DNA from: CAIWXH01 sp964555675
GTDB taxonomy: Bacteria > Chloroflexota > Chloroflexia > Chloroflexales > Chloroflexaceae
Direction of reading: 5' to 3'
NCBI GenBank assembly: GCA_964555675.1
Contig: CAZKTU010000004.1
Location: 8,565-72,564 of the forward strand
DNA: 64,000 nt
The position numbers and the translations under genes are program-made. Below are positions 16,018 to 25,992 of the stretch, piece after piece (the first letter of the stretch is position 1; every line of letters begins with the position of its first letter). The notes under the pieces are model-generated. The model was not told the DNA's origin. It did not search any database and saw only the letters and a program-made list of their open reading frames with translations.

Positions 16018-18369
16018 TTACTCGGGGAAAACCTTCCCCGGGTTCAGCAGCCCCGCCGGGTCGAAGCCGGCCTTGAGGCGGCGCTGGGCCGCGATGGCGG
16101 CGTCGCCGAGGGCCTGGCGCATGAAGGGCTTCTTCAGGGTGCCGATGCCGTGCTCGCCCGAGAGCGTCCCGCCGGCCTCGAGGGCCGCCCCGAAGATCGC
16201 CTCGGCGCAGGGCCAGATGCGCGCCGTCTCGGCGGCGTCCTTCCCGTCGAAGAGGATGTTGGGGTGCAGGTTGCCGTCGCCCGCGTGGCCGAAGACCACG
16301 ATTGGCAGCCCGTGCTCGAGCGAGACCTGCTTGATGCGCCGCACGCAGCTGGCGATCTGCGGCAGAGGCACACAGATATCCTCGCCGAGCCGGTTGGGCC
16401 GCACCCTGGTCAGGGCGATCGAGACCGAGCGGCGGGCCTTCCAGAGGTTGGCCTCGTCGGCCGCGCTGCGGGCCACCTCGACGCGGGTCGCCCCGCCGGC
16501 GCGGGCCAGTTCGGCCAGGGCCGTGGCCTCGGCGTCGACGGCCTCGGGCTCGCCGTCGGCCAGCATGAGCAGCATGGCCCCCGCGTCGCGCGGCAGCCCG
16601 AGCTTCAGGTAGGCCTCGACCGCCGCGATGCACGAGTCGTCCATCAGCTCGAGGCCCGCCGGCACCAGCCCCGCCGCCATGATCTGCTCGACGGTCGAGC
16701 AGGCCTCCTCGAGGCTGGCGAACAGGGCCATACTGGTGCGCTTGGCAGGCGGGGCGGGGATCAGGCGCAGGGTCGCCTCGGTGATGACGCCCAGGGTGCC
16801 CTCTGAGCCGACCATCAGCTGGGTGAGCCCATTGTCGGGGCCCTGCCCGGCCAGCCCGTCGCCCCAGCGGGCCACACTGCCGTCGGCCAGCACCACCGTC
16901 ACCGCCAGCACATAGTCGGCGGTGACGCCATACTTGACGCAGCGCGGCCCGCCGGCGTTACAGGCGATATTGCCGCCGATGGTCGAGGCCGCCTGGCTCG
17001 AAGGGTCCGGCGGGTAGAAGAGGCCGGCGGCCTCGGCGGCCTTCTGCACCTCGGCGGTGATCGCGCCCGCGCCGACCTGCACGGTCATCTGGGCTTTGTC
17101 CACCACGATCTGCTCGAGCCTGTTGAGCGAGATCACCAGGGCCCCGTCGCTCGGGGTCGCGCCGCCGGCCAGGCCGCTGCCCGCGCCCCTGGTCACCACG
17201 GGCAGCCTGTGGGCGGCCGCGATACGGACCAGGGCCGCCACCTCTTCGGTGCTGGCGGGCAGGGCGACGGCCAGGGCCCCGCCGAGCGGTTTGGCGATCG
17301 AGGCGTCGGTCTCGTAGCAGCTCACGTCCTCGCTGCGCGTCAACAGGAAGGGCTCGCCGACCACGGCACGCAGCTCGGCGATCAGGTCGAAGTGGCCGAT
17401 GGTCGGCCGGGCGGGCGCCGCCGCGACGCTCACGACCGGTCGCGGGCCGCCGCGGCCGAACTCGGTCGAGGGCGCGCCGCCCAGCTCGAGGGCCAGGGCG
17501 CGCAGCACCAGCAGCAGCTGGCGGGCCTCGGCCTCGCGCCTGGCGTGGCCGACGGCCAGGTGCAGGGCACCCAGCCCCGCGTCGCCCCAGAGGCTGAGAT
17601 CGAGCCCGTAGCGCCGCGCCAGGGCCTCGGCCCGCCCCACGAAGCTGGGCAGCGCCGCGCGCGGCAGGGTCAGGTCGAGGGTGAGCGCGCCGGGCGCGCA
17701 ATGGGCCGCGGCCGCTCGCTCCCAGGCCAGCCAGGGGTTGGCCTCGCTCGGCATGACCCGGGCGCCGGCGGCCGCGGCCCTGTCGGCGAGCAGGGCGAGC
17801 TGCCGCGCGACCACGGGCTGGGCGTCCTCGAGTTCGGCCAGCAGCACGGCCGAGCCGTCGTCGCGGCCCATGACGGCCAGGGCGCTGAGGGCTAGCCCGC
17901 CCGCGTAGAGCGCTGCGGCGAGGCGGCAGGCCGCGCCCAGGTCGGCGCAGGCCAGCAGGGTCGCGACACTGGCGGCGGGCAGGGGCCGCAGGCTGAAGGT
18001 CAGCTCGCGCGGCGCGCCGAGCTCGACGGCGCCCCCGGCGATAGCCCGGTTCAGGCCGTAGCCCGTGGCCCGCTTGATCGTCGGCCCGCCGATGCTCAGG
18101 CTGGCGGGCTGCCCGGCGACGCTCTGCTCGATCACGGCGGCCCGCAGGTGGCGCCCGATCGGGCCGTAGCGCAGCCGGCGCCGGCCGCCCGCGTTGCGTG
18201 CGACCAGCTCGGCCAGGGTCACCCCGGGTACCAGGGGGAAGACCGGCAAGCAGAGCCCGTGGGCGGCCAGGGCGGTGTTCAACTGCTCGAGCGTCGTCTC
18301 GGCCGGGGCCGTGGCCAGCAGGGCCCCCGGCTGCACATCAATCGCGCCCGTCATATCGGTGGTGCTCAT
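16018..18369 (-). CDS. Fused glycolate oxidase, GlcE-like plus GlcD
   Basis: 783 residues. Residues 1 to about 310 resemble the FAD-binding GlcE subunit (LVPGVTLAELVARNAGGRRRLRYGPIGRHLRAAVI, GPTIKRATGYGLNR). Residues from about 325 form a complete GlcD-type FAD-binding type-4 oxidase: TRGAGSGLAGGATP, DPSSQAASTIGGNIACNAGGPRCVKYG, MVGSEGTLGVITEATLRL, GHAGDGNLHPNIL and LSGEHGIGTLKKPF. In E. coli the two chains are separate and work with the iron-sulfur GlcF to oxidise glycolate to glyoxylate; no glcF is in the window. ATG at 18369 has CTGGAG upstream. Substrate could also be D-lactate or another 2-hydroxyacid. Confidence 0.88.
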   Translation of the reverse strand: MSTTDMTGAIDVQPGALLATAPAETTLEQLNTALAAHGLCLPVFPLVPGVTLAELVARNAGGRRRLRYGPIGRHLRAAVIEQSVAGQPASLSIGGPTIKRATGYGLNRAIAGGAVELGAPRELTFSLRPLPAASVATLLACADLGAACRLAAALYAGGLALSALAVMGRDDGSAVLLAELEDAQPVVARQLALLADRAAAAGARVMPSEANPWLAWERAAAAHCAPGALTLDLTLPRAALPSFVGRAEALARRYGLDLSLWGDAGLGALHLAVGHARREAEARQLLLVLRALALELGGAPSTEFGRGGPRPVVSVAAAPARPTIGHFDLIAELRAVVGEPFLLTRSEDVSCYETDASIAKPLGGALAVALPASTEEVAALVRIAAAHRLPVVTRGAGSGLAGGATPSDGALVISLNRLEQIVVDKAQMTVQVGAGAITAEVQKAAEAAGLFYPPDPSSQAASTIGGNIACNAGGPRCVKYGVTADYVLAVTVVLADGSVARWGDGLAGQGPDNGLTQLMVGSEGTLGVITEATLRLIPAPPAKRTSMALFASLEEACSTVEQIMAAGLVPAGLELMDDSCIAAVEAYLKLGLPRDAGAMLLMLADGEPEAVDAEATALAELARAGGATRVEVARSAADEANLWKARRSVSIALTRVRPNRLGEDICVPLPQIASCVRRIKQVSLEHGLPIVVFGHAGDGNLHPNILFDGKDAAETARIWPCAEAIFGAALEAGGTLSGEHGIGTLKKPFMRQALGDAAIAAQRRLKAGFDPAGLLNPGKVFPE

Positions 18370-18412
18370 AAGATCTCCAGATTGCGCGCTGGTGGGCGAA
18401 TTAGCTGGAGGC

Positions 18413-18421
18413 ATGATACCA
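18413..18421 (-). promoter_or_regulatory. Extended -10 promoter of the GlcE-GlcD fusion gene
   Basis: Minus-strand TGG-TATCAT (hexamer 18418-18413), 44 nt before the ATG. It suggests the fusion gene is transcribed separately from the E1/E2 operon upstream. Confidence 0.45.
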
Positions 18422-18466
18422 GCCCGACGCGACGGTGGCTTTACAGAACCGTCATTGAGGGCTTCG

Positions 18467-19951
18467 TCAGCCGACGATGACCCCCACCGGCCAGGTGCGC
18501 CCACAGTCGGCGCAGACCCGTTCGGCCGCCGAGCCGGCGATCGAGCCGACCCCGAAGGCCCGCACCTGGCCCGGCCTGCCGATGCCGTAGGCGGGCCCGC
18601 GCCCCTCGTCGAGGGCGTAGGCCCCGCCGATCAGGCAGGTGCCGCCGGCGGCCAGCAGGTCGAGCATCCAGCTCTCGCGCAGGCCGGGCGGGGCGAGCAG
18701 CTGCAGGGCCAGGCGACCGGCGCAGTCCGCGGCCCAGCCCGACTCGACCATGGTCGCCGGCTCGGCCTGCAGGTCGCCGGGCGCGGCGTAGCGCTCAGCC
18801 TCCTCGGGCGTAGGCTGCGGGGCGGGCCCTGTATAGAGGTGGCCGCGCAGGCAGCCCAGGCAGGGACCCTGGGCGTCGGGCACGAGCACCGCCTCCCAGT
18901 AGCGCGCCCGCGGGTAGCAGCGCACCGCCAGGTGGGGCACGCCGGCGGCCCGCAGCGCCCGTGCGAGGGCGAAGTCGGCCACCGTGCCCGTCGCCAGCAC
19001 GGCCAGATCGACCCCCTCGGCCGCCACAATGCCCGCCATGATCTCCTCGTGGCGCAGGTCGGCCTCGATGCAGAGCATCGCGGGGGGCGCCGGGCTCAGG
19101 CGGGCCGCCAGCTCGTCGCGCAGGGCCTCGGGCTTCTTGCGGCCCACAGCGGCGGCGCGGTAGAGCTGCCGGGCCGGGTTGGCCGCCGCGACCACGCCGC
19201 CGTCGGCCAGGATCAGCCTGCGGGCGACGCGGCCAAGCTCGAGGGCGATCAGGCTGCCCAGACTGCCCAGGCCGACGACCATGGCTGTACGCTCGCGCAC
19301 GGCCGGCGCGTCGAGAGGCGTGGCGAACAGCGCCCCTTGCTCGCCAGGCGCGGCCCCAGATGGCGGGGCCGGCGGGGCCGCACGCAGCAGGGCCTCGAGG
19401 TCGGGGCGCGCGAACGGGGTGCCGCGCAGCAGAATGGCGCGGGCGAAGGCAGCGGCGGCGAAGGGGTCGGGCGTGAAGTAGGCCTCGGCGGGGCCGGCGA
19501 GCCGCGTCACGGCGAAGCCGGCGGCCCAGGCGGCGGGGTCGGGGCGCGGGTCGGCGGGCAAGGCCACCAGGGGGCAGCCGCGCCGCGCCGCGATGGCCGC
19601 GGCATAGGCGATGGTGGTCTGGTCGCCGGCGGCCAGCAGCAGGTCGTAGCCGACCTTGCCGAGGGGCACGAAGGCCCAGGGCAGGCGCTCGCCGTGATGG
19701 GTGCGCAGGGCGCTGGCGAGGGCCGTGTGGGCGGCCTGCCTGGTGTAGGCCGGCCCAAACAGGCGCCCGAGGGGGCTATCGGGCGCGGCCGGCGCGCCCG
19801 TGGCCAAGGCCCAGCGGGTGACCCCCGAGGCGGCGAGCAGGGCCGCGGCCTCGGCGCCCGCCGCGCAGCCCAGCAGGCCGACCCGGCGCTCGTGGAGCGA
19901 GGGGCCTACAATCGGCACGACCCGCGCGAAGTGGGCCGGGTAGGTGGTCAC
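18467..19951 (-). CDS. E1-like ThiF-family adenylyltransferase with tandem Rossmann domains
   Basis: 494 residues from a GTG directly abutting the stop of the E2-like gene. Residues 223-370 form a well-conserved ThiF/E1 adenylation domain: VVGLGSLGS (nucleotide loop, about 226-233), ILAD250, N258-x2-R261-Q (arginine finger), VGRKK (Lys near 272) and D326 in place of the usual Mg-binding Asp. Two Cys pairs, CLGC 364-367 and CADC 480-483, fit the structural zinc site of E1 proteins. Cys410 is a possible thioester Cys. Residues 22-150 look like a second, degenerate ThiF fold (VGLLGCAAGAEAAALLAASG, YDLLLAAGDQTT) without the catalytic Arg/Asp set. It would adenylate the C-terminus of a ubiquitin-like protein; none is visible nearby. 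Confidence 0.82.
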   Translation of the reverse strand: MTTYPAHFARVVPIVGPSLHERRVGLLGCAAGAEAAALLAASGVTRWALATGAPAAPDSPLGRLFGPAYTRQAAHTALASALRTHHGERLPWAFVPLGKVGYDLLLAAGDQTTIAYAAAIAARRGCPLVALPADPRPDPAAWAAGFAVTRLAGPAEAYFTPDPFAAAAFARAILLRGTPFARPDLEALLRAAPPAPPSGAAPGEQGALFATPLDAPAVRERTAMVVGLGSLGSLIALELGRVARRLILADGGVVAAANPARQLYRAAAVGRKKPEALRDELAARLSPAPPAMLCIEADLRHEEIMAGIVAAEGVDLAVLATGTVADFALARALRAAGVPHLAVRCYPRARYWEAVLVPDAQGPCLGCLRGHLYTGPAPQPTPEEAERYAAPGDLQAEPATMVESGWAADCAGRLALQLLAPPGLRESWMLDLLAAGGTCLIGGAYALDEGRGPAYGIGRPGQVRAFGVGSIAGSAAERVCADCGRTWPVGVIVG

Positions 19952-20632
19952 CTAGTGGATCCGCCCGATGAAGGCCTCGGCGGGCGGCGTCCCGCCGGCG
20001 ATCTTGACCAGGGAGGCCAGGTGGTTGACCACCCGCTGCTGCAACACCGCCGCGGCGCCCGCGCCCTGGTACTGGCCCGCCGCGTAGAGACAGGCCCGCC
20101 CGTCGGCGAGCATATGGGTCGTGCCGCTTGGCCCGAGGGCGATGCCCAACTGCTCGAGGAAGGCGGGCGCGTAGCGCACCACCGGCTCTTCGTGGGGCCA
20201 CTCGGCCGGGTAGGCCACGGTGATGATCACCAGCATGTAGCGCGCCGAGCCCGCCATGAAGGTGGGGAAGCCCGCGGCCGCCAGGGCGGGCAGGCGCGCC
20301 TCGAGGGCGGGCACCGGCCAGGCCATGGTGGGCAGATGGCCGACCCAGACGAGCTGCGCGTCGGGCGGGGGCGCGGCCGGCGCGTCGCAGGCCACGCAGC
20401 GGGCCGCGCCCTCGGCGAAGATCACCGTCTCGCCGCAGGCCGGGCAGGGCAGGGGCGCATTGGCGCGCCCGAGGGCCAGGAGCCAGTGGGGGAAGCTGCG
20501 CCCCATCTCGGCCACCTCGTCCGCGAGCAGCGCCGGGGCCCGCTGCGCCCAGGGCGCGACCGCCGCCGCCGCCGCGAGGTCGACGAGCCACTCGCGCTCG
20601 CGGTCGCCGATATAGCGGTGCTGGTAGTACAT
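19952..20632 (-). CDS. E2-like (ubiquitin-conjugating fold) protein with zinc ribbon
   Basis: 226 residues from the ATG at 20632, which has GAGGGGG 6-7 nt upstream. A GTG at 20683 overlapping the HerA stop (GTGA) would add 17 residues and is the alternative. Residues 63-82 hold a CPAC...CVAC zinc knuckle. Residues 131-226 read like a UBC fold: strands YMLVIITVA, then YPAEWPHEEPVVRYAP (the YP-x-x-x-P-x-x-x-P element of E2s), then H173-x7-C181 in THMLADGRACLY at the place of the E2 active-site Cys, then a long helix. It would carry the modifier thioester from the E1 encoded next. Not a family I can name more closely. Confidence 0.72.
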   Translation of the reverse strand: MYYQHRYIGDREREWLVDLAAAAAVAPWAQRAPALLADEVAEMGRSFPHWLLALGRANAPLPCPACGETVIFAEGAARCVACDAPAAPPPDAQLVWVGHLPTMAWPVPALEARLPALAAAGFPTFMAGSARYMLVIITVAYPAEWPHEEPVVRYAPAFLEQLGIALGPSGTTHMLADGRACLYAAGQYQGAGAAAVLQQRVVNHLASLVKIAGGTPPAEAFIGRIH

Positions 20633-20679
20633 TGTCGCCCCCTCGCCCATCTGCTGCGCGACCCCGCGGGCGTGGCCGC

Positions 20680-22236
<1,557 letters not shown>

Positions 22237-22278
22237 CGCGGAATCCTCCGGGCTAGGCTTGGCTGCGATAGTGCTTTC

Positions 22279-22284
22279 ATTATA
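22279..22284 (-). promoter_or_regulatory. -10 element of the HerA-E2-E1 operon
   Basis: Minus-strand TATAAT (22284-22279) preceded by GCG, 43 nt before the HerA ATG. It lies in a short divergent intergenic region shared with the transglutaminase pair. Confidence 0.55.
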
Positions 22285-22315
22285 CGCTACCGTCCCACAG
22301 GTCGCTGGATTAAGG

Positions 22316-22321
22316 TATACT
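22316..22321 (+). promoter_or_regulatory. -10 element of the transglutaminase pair
   Basis: TATACT at 22316-22321 (GG-TATACT), about 85 nt before the ATG at 22406, back to back with the minus-strand TATAAT 32 bp away. Confidence 0.4.
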
Positions 22322-22405
22322 AGAAAGAACACTCTGCAATGCTGCTGATCGTGCCGGGCGAAGGCGCGCTCAGCTTTTTTCATTCTGCTAAGGGAAGCTG
22401 CTCCG

Positions 22406-23245
22406 ATGCGCCTTCAGGTCGGCTTTGAGCTCGTCCTCGAGTCAGCGGCGCCCACCCCGACGCTGGCGATCACGCAGCCGCGCCATAACGCGAGCCAGCA
22501 GATTATCGCTGAGCGCCTGCAGTTCACCCCCGACGTGCCCCTGCACCGCTACCACGACAGCTACGGCAACACCGTCTGGCGCTGGACGGCGCCCCTCGAG
22601 ACGCTGCGGGTCTTCTACTCGGCGATCGTCGAAGTGTCGCCCCTGGCCGATCCGGTCTACCCCGAGCTCCCGGCCACGCCCGTCGAGCAGCTGCCCGACG
22701 AGGTGCTGCAGTACACCCTCGCCAGCCGCTACTGCCCCTCCGACCTGGTCCGCGACGACGCCTGGCAGCTCTTCGGGGCCACCCCCGAGGGCTGGGGCCG
22801 TGTTCAGGCGATCTGCGACTGGGCTCACACCAACATCACCTACGCCTACGGCAGCAGCACGGCGACCACCTCGGGCTACGAGGCCTACCACGCGCGCAAG
22901 GGCGTCTGTCGCGACTTCGCCCATATTGCCGTGATGTTCTGCCGGGCCCTGAACATCCCCGCGCGCTACGTCTACGGCTACCTCCCCGACATCAACGTGC
23001 CCGTGAACCCCGACCCGATGGACTTCCACGCCTGGTTCGAGGCCTACCTCGGCGGGGCGTGGCACACCTTCGACGCGCGCCACAATATTCCGCGCACGGG
23101 CCGGGTCGTGATCGCCTATGGCCGCGACGCCGTCGACACCGCGATCCTGACCAGCTACGGGGCCAGCCAGCTGACGGGCCTGACCGTCTGGGCCAATCAG
23201 CTCAAGGACGCGACGTCGCTGATAGAGCGCGAGGTGCCGCAGTGA
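22406..23245 (+). CDS. Transglutaminase-like cysteine protein 1
   Basis: 279 residues. An N-terminal beta domain (1-120) is followed by a transglutaminase-core (papain-like) domain with a full triad: Cys168 in GVCRDFAH, His208 in FHAWFEAY and Asp223 in TFDAR. There is no signal peptide, so it is likely cytoplasmic. Bacterial members of this family are usually proteases or amidases rather than cross-linkers; the substrate is unknown. The stop overlaps the GTG of a second member. It is divergent from the HerA-E2-E1 operon. Confidence 0.88.
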   Translation: MRLQVGFELVLESAAPTPTLAITQPRHNASQQIIAERLQFTPDVPLHRYHDSYGNTVWRWTAPLETLRVFYSAIVEVSPLADPVYPELPATPVEQLPDEVLQYTLASRYCPSDLVRDDAWQLFGATPEGWGRVQAICDWAHTNITYAYGSSTATTSGYEAYHARKGVCRDFAHIAVMFCRALNIPARYVYGYLPDINVPVNPDPMDFHAWFEAYLGGAWHTFDARHNIPRTGRVVIAYGRDAVDTAILTSYGASQLTGLTVWANQLKDATSLIEREVPQ

Positions 23246-24156
23246 GCAACCTTGATGCTGTGACCGACCCACAGAATCTGATCGACCACCACGGGGTAGC
23301 CTGGGACACGGTGCGGCTGAGCCGCTACTGGATGTACCAGCGCTTCCAGTACCGCTACCCCGGCCGCATCCGCGAGCTGCGACAGCGCCTGATGGTCGTC
23401 CCCCACCAGCAGTATGGCGACCAGCGGGTGTGCGCGTTCTCTCTCGGCGTGTCCGTGCCCAACGCCGCGACCAGCGCCCAGCAAGACGCCTTCGGCAACC
23501 GCGTGTTCACGGTCTACGCCCCCGAGGCCGGCGCCGAGGTGACCTTCGAGATGCGCCTGGTAGTCGAGCGCGACCTCGCTGCCGCCGCGGCCCTGCGCCT
23601 CAGCCCCCACGAGGTCGCCCCCTATAGCGCCCCTACCCTCCTGACCACCCCCAACGGCATGCTGCGCTCGGTGGCCCAGAGTCTTTCGGCCGAGCATGGA
23701 GACCCCGAGGAGCTCTGCCACGCCCTGAGCGCTTGGGTCTACCACGCGATGCACTATGGCGCGGGGGCCACCACGGTCAATACGGCCGCCAGCGAGGCCC
23801 TGGCGATCGGGCAGGGGCTCTGTCAGGACTACGCCCATATTATGCTGGCCCTCTGCCACGCGGCCTCTATCCCGGCCCGCTATATCTCGGGCCACATGCT
23901 CGGCGAGGGCGGCTCGCACGCCTGGGTAGAGGTGCTGCTGCCCACGCCCCAGGGCGACTACAGGGCCCTGGCCCTCGACCCGACCAACCTGCGCACAGTC
24001 ACGCCCGCCTATATCACCGTGGCCATCGGCCGCGACTACCACGATGTCTCGCCGACCTCGGGCAGCTACGTGGCCCCGTACCCCGGCCAGCTCACCGCCA
24101 GCAAGCGGGCCGGCCTGACGCACCTCGAGTACGCCAGGCCGAGCGCGGCCGACTAA
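23242..24156 (+). CDS. Transglutaminase-like cysteine protein 2
   Basis: 304 residues from a GTG overlapping the previous stop (GTGA), with GAGGTG upstream. Same architecture as its neighbour: N-terminal beta domain (residues 20-170) and a transglutaminase core with Cys in GLCQDYAH, His in SHAWVEV and Asp in ALDPTN. The Cys-His-Asp set is intact. Sequence outside the core is quite different from the first copy, so the pair is an old duplication and may act as a heteromer. No signal peptide. Confidence 0.87.
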   Translation: MSNLDAVTDPQNLIDHHGVAWDTVRLSRYWMYQRFQYRYPGRIRELRQRLMVVPHQQYGDQRVCAFSLGVSVPNAATSAQQDAFGNRVFTVYAPEAGAEVTFEMRLVVERDLAAAAALRLSPHEVAPYSAPTLLTTPNGMLRSVAQSLSAEHGDPEELCHALSAWVYHAMHYGAGATTVNTAASEALAIGQGLCQDYAHIMLALCHAASIPARYISGHMLGEGGSHAWVEVLLPTPQGDYRALALDPTNLRTVTPAYITVAIGRDYHDVSPTSGSYVAPYPGQLTASKRAGLTHLEYARPSAAD

Positions 24157-24169
24157 CGCCTCGCAAGCC

Positions 24170-24970
24170 ATGCTCGCCTCCACAAAGACCACCCGGGCCC
24201 TGAGCGGCGCCTCCCTGGCGGCGATCTGCCTGCTGGGGCTGGCGGCTTTCTTCTACCCCTTCTTTCTGAGCGCGCCGCAGGCCGGCGGGGTCGATGGGGC
24301 CCACGGCGCGGCGGCGCCCCTCATCTTCGCCGTGCTGGGGCCGGCCCTCCTGGCCCTGCTTCTGGCCGAGCTGAGCGGGGGGCGTCTGAGCACACGCTCG
24401 GTGGCGGTCCTGGGCGTGCTGACTGCCCTGGTGGCGGCCCTGCGGCTGCCGGCCGGGCCGGGCGACGCGCCGACCTTCTTCTTCCTGATCATCCTGGCCG
24501 GCTATGTCTACGGGGGGGTGTTCGGCTTCCTGCTGGGGGCTCTGGGGCTGTTCGTCTCGGCGGTCATCACGGGCGGGGTGGGGCCCTGGATGCCCTTCCA
24601 GATGTTCGTGAGCGGCTGGATGGGCCTCTGCACGGCCCTGGTGGCGCCCCTCGGCAGGCGTCTGCGCCCCGGGTCCTGGGGCGAGCTCTTGCTGCTGGCC
24701 GCCTATGGCTACCTCTGGGGCCTGCTCTTCGGGGCCATGATGAACCTCTGGTTCTGGCCCTTCAGCCCCCCGGGCGAGCTGAGCTGGTCGCCCGGCATGG
24801 GCCTGGGCGAGACCCTGCGGCGCTACGGGGCCTTCTACCTGCTGACCTCGTTCGCCTGGGACTCGGCGCGCGCCATCGGCAACGCGGCCCTCATCCTCGC
24901 CCTGGGTCGGCCGGTGCTCAAGGAGCTGCGGCGCTTCAAGGCGAGGTTCGAGTTCACCGTCGAGGGCTAG
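24170..24970 (+). CDS. ECF-transporter S-component-like membrane protein
   Basis: 266 residues with about six to seven hydrophobic segments. The middle part reads PTFFFLIILAGYVYGGVFGFLLGALGLFVSAVITGGVGPWMPFQMFVSGWMGL, a pattern typical of substrate-binding S components of energy-coupling-factor vitamin transporters. That family has a short glycine-rich loop, then PxQM and GWxG. The A/T subunits are not in the window, and the vitamin is unknown. It follows the transglutaminase gene by 13 bp, so may be cotranscribed with it. Confidence 0.72.
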   Translation: MLASTKTTRALSGASLAAICLLGLAAFFYPFFLSAPQAGGVDGAHGAAAPLIFAVLGPALLALLLAELSGGRLSTRSVAVLGVLTALVAALRLPAGPGDAPTFFFLIILAGYVYGGVFGFLLGALGLFVSAVITGGVGPWMPFQMFVSGWMGLCTALVAPLGRRLRPGSWGELLLLAAYGYLWGLLFGAMMNLWFWPFSPPGELSWSPGMGLGETLRRYGAFYLLTSFAWDSARAIGNAALILALGRPVLKELRRFKARFEFTVEG

Positions 24971-24973
24971 GGC

Positions 24974-25243
24974 CTACTTCCACAGGGCGTTCCAGATATC
25001 CTGGATGGTGGTCTGTACCCCGGCGATAGTCTGGCGCACCGGGTCGGGCGAGAGGCGGGCATCGAGGCGGGTGCGGGCGTCCTCGATCACCTCGGTGAGC
25101 AGCCGATGGGACTCGGCGGCGTAGAGTTTGGTCAACACCTCGGTATAGGCCTCGAGCAGCTCGGCCCGGTCGGCCTTGGGCGTCTCGTTGAGCAGATTCT
25201 CGAGGACCCGGCGCGCCCCGTCGCGGAATGATTCGATCGACAT
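24974..25243 (-). CDS. Small helical protein of unknown function
   Basis: 89 residues from MSIESFRDGARRVLENLL. A perfect AGGAGGT stands 5 nt before the ATG at 25243. The protein is acidic-basic, all helical by composition (KADRAELLEAYTEVLTKLYAAESHRLLTEVIEDARTRLDARL) and ends in IWNALWK. No domain is recognised. Its frame is open further upstream, but the strong ribosome site and the TATAAT at 25274-25269 fix this start. Convergent with the ECF gene, 3 bp between stops. Confidence 0.72.
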   Translation of the reverse strand: MSIESFRDGARRVLENLLNETPKADRAELLEAYTEVLTKLYAAESHRLLTEVIEDARTRLDARLSPDPVRQTIAGVQTTIQDIWNALWK

Positions 25244-25268
25244 TCTGACCTCCTGGTCTTCTATGCCC

Positions 25269-25274
25269 ATTATA
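25269..25274 (-). promoter_or_regulatory. -10 element of the 89-residue gene
   Basis: Minus-strand GCG-TATAAT (hexamer 25274-25269), 26 nt before the ATG; same GCG-TATAAT context as the HerA promoter. Confidence 0.5.
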
Positions 25275-25464
25275 CGCCGGGGAAGGGGGAATTGTTGGGG
25301 CGCCTGGCCGCCTCCAGTAACTCGCCTGTAACTTGGAGGGGTATGGTGAGCCGTACCCTCGCCGCCGAGTAATGCCCATAGCGCCAGCCGCGACCCCGGT
25401 GTGAGCCAACGCCGGCCCTTGTCCGGCCACGGCCTGCGGCGTGGACCTGATACGAACACTCGAT

Positions 25465-25491
25465 GAAGAGCGCCCCTGATGGGCGCTCTTC
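25465..25491 (+). promoter_or_regulatory. Hairpin in the mgsA leader (attenuator or terminator)
   Basis: GAAGAGCGCCC (25465-25475) pairs perfectly with GGGCGCTCTTC (25481-25491) around CTGAT, followed by ACCTATTTT and then the mgsA ribosome site GGAGG at 25502-25506. The position, ending 20 nt before the start codon, suits transcription attenuation or control of ribosome access. Confidence 0.6.
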
Positions 25492-25511
25492 ACCTATTTT
25501 CGGAGGATCAC

Positions 25512-25916
25512 ATGAAGAAGATTGCCCTGATCGCCCACGACGGCAAGAAGGCCGACATGGTCGCCTTCGCCACCTACAACCGCGAGCGCCTCAGCACCTA
25601 CCCGCTGCTCGCGACGGCCAGCACGGGCCGGCTCCTGCTCGACAAGGTCGGCCTTGAGGTCGAGTGTGTGGCCAGCGGGCCCTACGGGGGCGACGCCCAG
25701 ATCGGCGCCCAGGTCGTAACCGGCGAGATCGCGGCGGTGATCTTCCTGGTCGACCCCCTGGACAAGCACCCCCACGACCCCGACATCCAGACCCTGCTGC
25801 GCCTCTGCAACGTACACAATGTGCCGCTGGCGACCAACGTGGCTACGGCCGACTGTGTGATCGCGGCCTTCGACCTGCAGGCGGCCGAGCAGCGCCTGCT
25901 GACGAGCCTGCGCTGA
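25512..25916 (+). CDS. mgsA: Methylglyoxal synthase
   Basis: 134 residues. Converts dihydroxyacetone phosphate to methylglyoxal and phosphate, a bypass of lower glycolysis. The MKKIALIAHDGKKADMV start is diagnostic (His/Asp/Lys phosphate site). Catalytic Asp61 lies in SGPYGGDAQIG, and VDPLDKHPHDPDIQTLLRLCNVHNVPLATN matches the family. GGAGG stands 5 nt upstream of the ATG. A strong hairpin sits in the leader. It is monocistronic. Confidence 0.96.
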   Translation: MKKIALIAHDGKKADMVAFATYNRERLSTYPLLATASTGRLLLDKVGLEVECVASGPYGGDAQIGAQVVTGEIAAVIFLVDPLDKHPHDPDIQTLLRLCNVHNVPLATNVATADCVIAAFDLQAAEQRLLTSLR

Positions 25917-25992
25917 GGCTTCGGCAACGAGGTACATTCTTCGCCGCTAGCCGCGGCGCGGCTCTGTGCCCCCAGAGCAGCGAAACCCTACC

